From assembly GCA_002633005.1 (NCBI GenBank), contig NMRA01000064.1, positions 797,997-861,996 of the forward strand: a DNA stretch of 64,000 nucleotides, in the 5' to 3' direction. Position numbers and translations under genes: made by a program. Below, piece after piece: positions 61,901 to 64,000 of this stretch. Within the stretch, counting starts at the first letter, position 1. Each line of letters opens with the position of its first letter. The notes under the pieces are model-generated. The model was not told where the DNA came from. It ran no database searches and worked only from the letters and a program-made list of their open reading frames with translations. This stretch comes from Phoronis australis (lineage: Eukaryota; Phoronida; Phoronidae).

Positions 61901-63693
61901 GTACATCTTCTTAAACAAAACAAGAACAAAAAATAATTCGATAAGTTGGTAACACCATTAACAAAACTGCAGTCAGCAGCGCACTCCGCAGAAAATTTTG
62001 TTGCTGACACCAAATGCCCGCCGATGTCTTTGTTTGTTTTCAGTGAATAGCTATTCTGTACTTACGCAATTAATAGTTTTAAGGTAATTGCAATTAATGA
62101 CTTTCACGTCTTGGTATGACTATTTAGGGGATATTTGTTAATCCCTCCCCAAGTTCGTCAAAGAACCACCAGTACGCTACCATCTTAATATTTCAAAACA
62201 AAAATCAGGAAACCAGCTACGAAATAGCTCGCAAACAGCTAGGGAAATGTTGATTTTTTGTAATTTGCCTTTGTTTAAGTTCACGCCGACAATCATCACA
62301 AGTTGGTTGACTCTGACCCGTGTGTGATGCGTAATGCTTAGGGCAACGAGATTTCGCGAGAGGCCACGGCATCAAAACTTGTTTTCATTTCCGATGTTCA
62401 CTCCGATTTTTATGCCTCGATTTTTGAAAGTGTAGAGTTATGTTCTTTGACACCGAAGAAGAAAACGTAAAGTAAGCAGAAAATAAGAGCCGTTGATTGT
62501 TAAAGTTTTGAAAGACATTACTGGCAAGGTTGTGCTTTCAGGCAAATATCTACAAAACTGAAGAATTTAACTCAGCAAAGTAGATTTTCTGAAAGTAGAA
62601 ATTCGGTAGAATTTATTTGTTTAGTTTATGTCAGTCTGTCATTAATAGGCTGACGTGACCTCGTTTTTTATTAAATTTAGCAAAAAAGAATTCATAACAA
62701 AGCAACAGGATCATGTACATGAGCAAATTACGTACGATATAAATGTTCAAAATAAAATCTCAAAACGCTGACACAGCTGTCAAGATTATCGACTTTATGC
62801 ATGTTAACGTTTTATCAAAAAAATCATATAAGTCCTATTTTTGATAGCCCTCAGGCAAAAATGGAAATTTTGAAAAACAATCATATTATCGTATTGGAGA
62901 ACTGGTGTTCCAGGGTGGGCCAAAATTTAAAATTTTCTATGGACTTACATAACCTTAAAGCTCCATTTCGCTAAAAGCCAAAATCAAATTAAACCTTTCA
63001 TTCAAACAAAATCGACGTTCTCACACTATTTTTCAAAGTGATAGGATTCTATTATCATTACAAACTCAAGTCCCAATGCCTATACATGCCATTTTGAAAT
63101 TGCAATTTTAGAATTCAACTTGGCAGTTGGTTTAGATGTTCTTGTTGGTAACGGAAACAAAATCTTATCATGACGATATGATGTGAGACCGCCTTATTCG
63201 ATTTTCGTTTTTAGCCCGCTAAGCAGGGCGAAATGCAAGCAAATTCGAACTTCAAAACGTGTACTGGGAGAAAGGAATTTGCAATTCTCCTTGTTGGAGT
63301 TTTTTTTCTGGAGGAGAAGATTCTAGACAGAGTGCCCAAAAAGATGTTGCGGAAATCTCCGTCCGATAATTAGTGTGTATGACGTAAGTCTTACCGGGCT
63401 GAGAATACAATCAACACAACAAATGATGTGACGTCCTGTCAAAAACAAACTTTGAAAGCCACATCCACTAATTTTCAACAGAAAACATACTTACAAAAGC
63501 CCCAAAACAGTAGGACGGTTAGAATGAATCTTTTCCTTAGCATCACAAATGGTTCTGGCTCGCCCCCTTCATGGACGTTGGAGGGCCCTTCCTTCAATTT
63601 GGTGTACTCCATTGCTGCGTGGTCGTGTTCAGTACCTTGGTCCCCCTCATATTCTGAGTTGCCGTGCTTGCTACGCTTTTTCGAAATCATCAT
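46805..63693 (-). CDS. SLC17-family organic anion transporter (sialin/vesicular glutamate transporter-like)
   Basis: Eleven minus-strand exons join in phase: 63693-63495, 60421-60336, 58300-58213, 57109-56964, 56557-56383, 55660-55533, 54108-53959, 51726-51594, 50796-50651, 48529-48437, 46978-46805. They total 1518 nt, or 505 residues plus TAA, the usual SLC17 length. The family comprises 12-helix MFS carriers that move anions (sialic acid, glutamate, phosphate) across lysosomal, vesicular or plasma membranes. Landmarks are LRANFSIAIVAM after helix 1, DWDTDTQGLLLSGFFYGY, NKFGGKWVYG, RILTGAAEG (the conserved Arg166 and Glu173), HERPSDHPCIT, LPLWAMAVAQF, YPTFMKEVLNFD, LPYLAMGLSVMSSGYIADF, and FGISNTMATLAGI. 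The ATG at 63693 is the first after an in-frame TGA. The helix-4 His conserved in the family (AMHALW) is Phe181 here (GVFALF). The subtype cannot be fixed. Confidence 0.95.
47235..47935. repeat. Partial foldback repeat
   Basis: The segment gaaggacagaccttcagatg near 47258 reappears inverted near 47870 (catctgaaggtccgtccttc). cggggttgtgg near 47506 is likewise inverted near 47833. Inside is a G/C-rich piece with catgggcg and cgcccatg ends (about 47347-47421). It lies in SLC17 intron 10. Confidence 0.5.
48050..48120 (-). mobile_element. tRNA-derived SINE head
   Basis: On the minus strand a perfect B box ggttcgattcc is followed by acgctggaactgatctcagg, matching the SINE at 40912. The adjacent plus-strand segment 48121-48230 (cggttttacgaccaaag, tattgctggataggatag) also resembles 40733-40825, so both loci share more than the tRNA head. 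It lies in SLC17 intron 10. Confidence 0.5.
48437..48529 (-). CDS. SLC17 exon 10: helix 11
   Basis: The exon is 31 codons between cattccag and AATAAG|GTAATG, encoding YASIVFGISNTMATLAGILS, a conserved block, and then TVTGFVV. Confidence 0.92.
50651..50796 (-). CDS. SLC17 exon 9: helices 9-10
   Basis: The acceptor is aattttgtag and the donor CCAAAG|GTATAA. It encodes TIAALRLKLVPAVVCLTMAI and FSHAGYLAIPLDIAPK. The longer start at 50796 was preferred because it restores a full helix and keeps phase. Confidence 0.88.
50960..51150 (+). repeat. Minisatellite-like degenerate tandem repeat, about four units of 45-60 bp
   Basis: Each unit carries gaacc/aaaccc, gtccaa and gatctcggtg, followed by gtaca or similar (anchors at about 50966, 51005, 51057 and 51117). 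It lies in SLC17 intron 8. Confidence 0.6.
51594..51726 (-). CDS. SLC17 exon 8: helix 8
   Basis: The acceptor is ttttctag and the donor GTATAG|GTAAAT. It encodes LPYLAMGLSVMSSGYIADFL and ILSTTATRKLF. Confidence 0.92.
52048..52192. mobile_element. hAT-like MITE (CAGTGGCGGAT ends), 145 bp
   Basis: It begins cagtggcggatttaggg and ends cctagatccgcccctg. The TIR class is the same as at 13971-14177, with G-rich and A/C-rich interior. It lies in SLC17 intron 7. Confidence 0.68.
53959..54108 (-). CDS. SLC17 exon 7: helix 7
   Basis: The exon is 50 codons in phase 0 between cttcaag and GATGAG|GTTAGA. It encodes LPLWAMAVAQFVDHWGNYTI and YPTFMKEVLNFDMDE. Confidence 0.9.
55533..55660 (-). CDS. SLC17 exon 6: helix 6 and central loop
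   Basis: The acceptor is aatttgcag and the donor CACGAT|GTAAGT. It encodes WGIIWLIVVHERPSDHPCIT and the start of the cytosolic loop between helices 6 and 7. Confidence 0.9.
56383..56557 (-). CDS. SLC17 exon 5: helices 4-5
   Basis: The acceptor is cttgttacag and the donor TTTTTG|GTAATT. It encodes GFTWAGVFALFRHWAPFTEK and SFIGTVFSFPVSSEI, ending GWHAIFYIFG. Confidence 0.92.
56964..57109 (-). CDS. SLC17 exon 4: helices 3-4
   Basis: The acceptor is tattgacag and the donor GCCGAA|GTACGT. It encodes ILANKFGGKWVYGIAVLTAG through VRILTGAAE, keeping the Arg and Glu that are functionally important in vesicular glutamate transporters. Confidence 0.92.
58213..58300 (-). CDS. SLC17 exon 3: helix 2
   Basis: The acceptor is cgtttacag and the donor TTGGAG|GTAATC. 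It encodes YDWDTDTQGLLLSGFFYGY and STQLIG, the strongest SLC17 block. Confidence 0.92.
58840..59450 (+). repeat. Second locus of the 430-bp tandem repeat (two partial copies)
   Basis: The landmarks ataaaatggccattagatgg at about 58908 and aaatgaccagcaggtggcg at 59343 are ~435 bp apart. Between them are aatttcatgaaaata and aaggagatatatccgtag, in the same order as at 26280-27800. It lies in SLC17 intron 2. Confidence 0.75.
59747..60073 (-). mobile_element. hAT-like MITE related to the 'ggaccttttgct' family
   Basis: Read on the minus strand it starts agtggcggacctagga and ends near agatctttgagccctg. It contains ggatgtggaccttttgctc, shared with 11960-12245 and 27530-27722. A C-run marks one side. 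It lies in SLC17 intron 2. Confidence 0.55.
60336..60421 (-). CDS. SLC17 exon 2
   Basis: The acceptor is tttattgcag and the donor CCAAG|GTGAGT. It encodes FIVFCLRANFSIAIVAM and NTTFAK, the family signature after helix 1 and a lumenal loop with an N-glycosylation sequon (NTT). Confidence 0.9.
60604..60953. repeat. 350-bp direct repeat, left copy (flanks LINE fragment)
   Basis: It begins tacgcgtccaattaaatgg and ends cccgccgatgtcttt. It matches 61683-62030 with scattered substitutions and small indels. It lies in SLC17 intron 1. Confidence 0.9.
60954..61682 (-). mobile_element. 5'-truncated LINE (L1/Tx1-like) fragment between direct repeats
   Basis: The minus-strand frame 61678-61079 encodes 199 residues of the C-terminal region of a non-LTR reverse transcriptase. 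It includes KDPHIRWFQFRILHRIIATN and the zinc-binding CSFCNKAPETLSHLFWEC (C-x2-C-x8-H-x4-C, the zf-RVT pattern). The 3' end of the element is AT-rich and stops in an A-run (complement of tttttt at about 60951-60956), directly against the left repeat copy. The 5' truncation point abuts the right copy. The frame is open, so the insertion is not very old, or only weakly decayed. Confidence 0.82.
61683..62030. repeat. 348-bp direct repeat, right copy (flanks LINE fragment)
   Basis: It begins tacgcgtccaattaaaatgg and ends cccgccgatgtcttt. It is the same sequence as 60604-60953 with a few differences (for example a 6-7 bp deletion near 61845). Confidence 0.9.
63495..63693 (-). CDS. SLC17 exon 1: cytosolic N-terminus and start of helix 1
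   Basis: It encodes a 50-residue acidic, hydrophilic N-terminus and RKRFILTVLLFWGF, the start of helix 1. The donor is CTTTT|GTAAGT (phase 1). No DxxxLL-type lysosomal sorting motif is seen. Confidence 0.88.
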
Positions 63694-63891
63694 CTCTCAC
63701 ATTAAGCTAAAAGATGACATGCACGTGCAGTGGTAGGTGAATGCTGTGAATTCGTCTGCTCAATACATGTATTGGGAATTATTAAGTAGCAATTTCTGAG
63801 AGCACCCACGGGTGGTTCCACATCGACAGTCATAAAATTTCCTGAAATTTATGAGGGCGTGGGCTATCCCTAGATATGTTCTCAGCCGTTA

Positions 63892-64000
63892 TCCCCCTTA
63901 TCTAGAGCCCTCGTGGATTTTGGAGATTTATCACCCTCGGGGCTAACGCCCCTCGGGCGATAATTCTCCAAAATCCACTCGGGCTCTAGATAACGGGGGA
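63892..64000. repeat. Near-perfect palindromic element at the window edge
   Basis: The left arm 63892-63943 (cttatctagagccctcgtgg, then ttttggaga, ccctcggggc) is the reverse complement of 63948-64000 with few mismatches, around a 4-bp loop (taac). It resembles a short palindromic MITE. The right end is cut by the window. Confidence 0.8.

Overview
This window looks like nuclear DNA from an invertebrate animal. Genes are split into short exons with GT..AG introns, intron phases join cleanly, tRNA-Leu genes are eukaryotic, and LINE, SINE and MITE-like repeats are scattered throughout. The protein families (GH18 chitinase, a synaptopodin-2-like PDZ protein, an SLC17 anion transporter) suit a marine bilaterian such as a hemichordate, lancelet or lophotrochozoan. 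The sequence does not fix the species.

Three multi-exon protein genes were assembled by hand from splice sites and reading phase. (1) Plus strand, 474-7738: the 3' part of a chitinase. It holds the end of one GH18 domain, a Thr/Pro/Ser linker, a complete second GH18 domain, two six-cysteine modules and a hydrophobic tail typical of GPI anchoring. The 5' exons lie left of the window. (2) Minus strand, 45210 to 23168: a five-exon gene for an 890-residue protein with an N-terminal PDZ domain and synaptopodin-like basic motifs, probably an actin/Z-disc scaffold. (3) Minus strand, 63693 to 46805: a complete eleven-exon, 505-residue SLC17-type (sialin/VGLUT-like) transporter. The PDZ and SLC17 genes are tandem on the minus strand, about 1.6 kb apart. 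No functional link among the three genes is evident.

Between the chitinase and the PDZ gene lie about 15 kb with two intact tRNA-Leu genes on the minus strand (anticodons UAG and AAG), two tRNA-Leu fragments, a decayed LINE 3' end, a small hAT-like MITE and an LTR-like unit. Introns of the two minus-strand genes carry most other repeats. These include a 430-bp-period tandem repeat found in both genes, TIR-bearing MITEs, a tRNA-derived SINE pair, a minisatellite, and a LINE fragment sitting between two copies of a ~350 bp direct repeat.

Each of the three single-N positions (10416, 11024, 34897) is flanked on both sides by near-identical direct copies (about 91, 94 and 644 bp). These look like unmerged allelic contig ends, so the apparent exon duplication in the PDZ gene is probably an assembly artefact.
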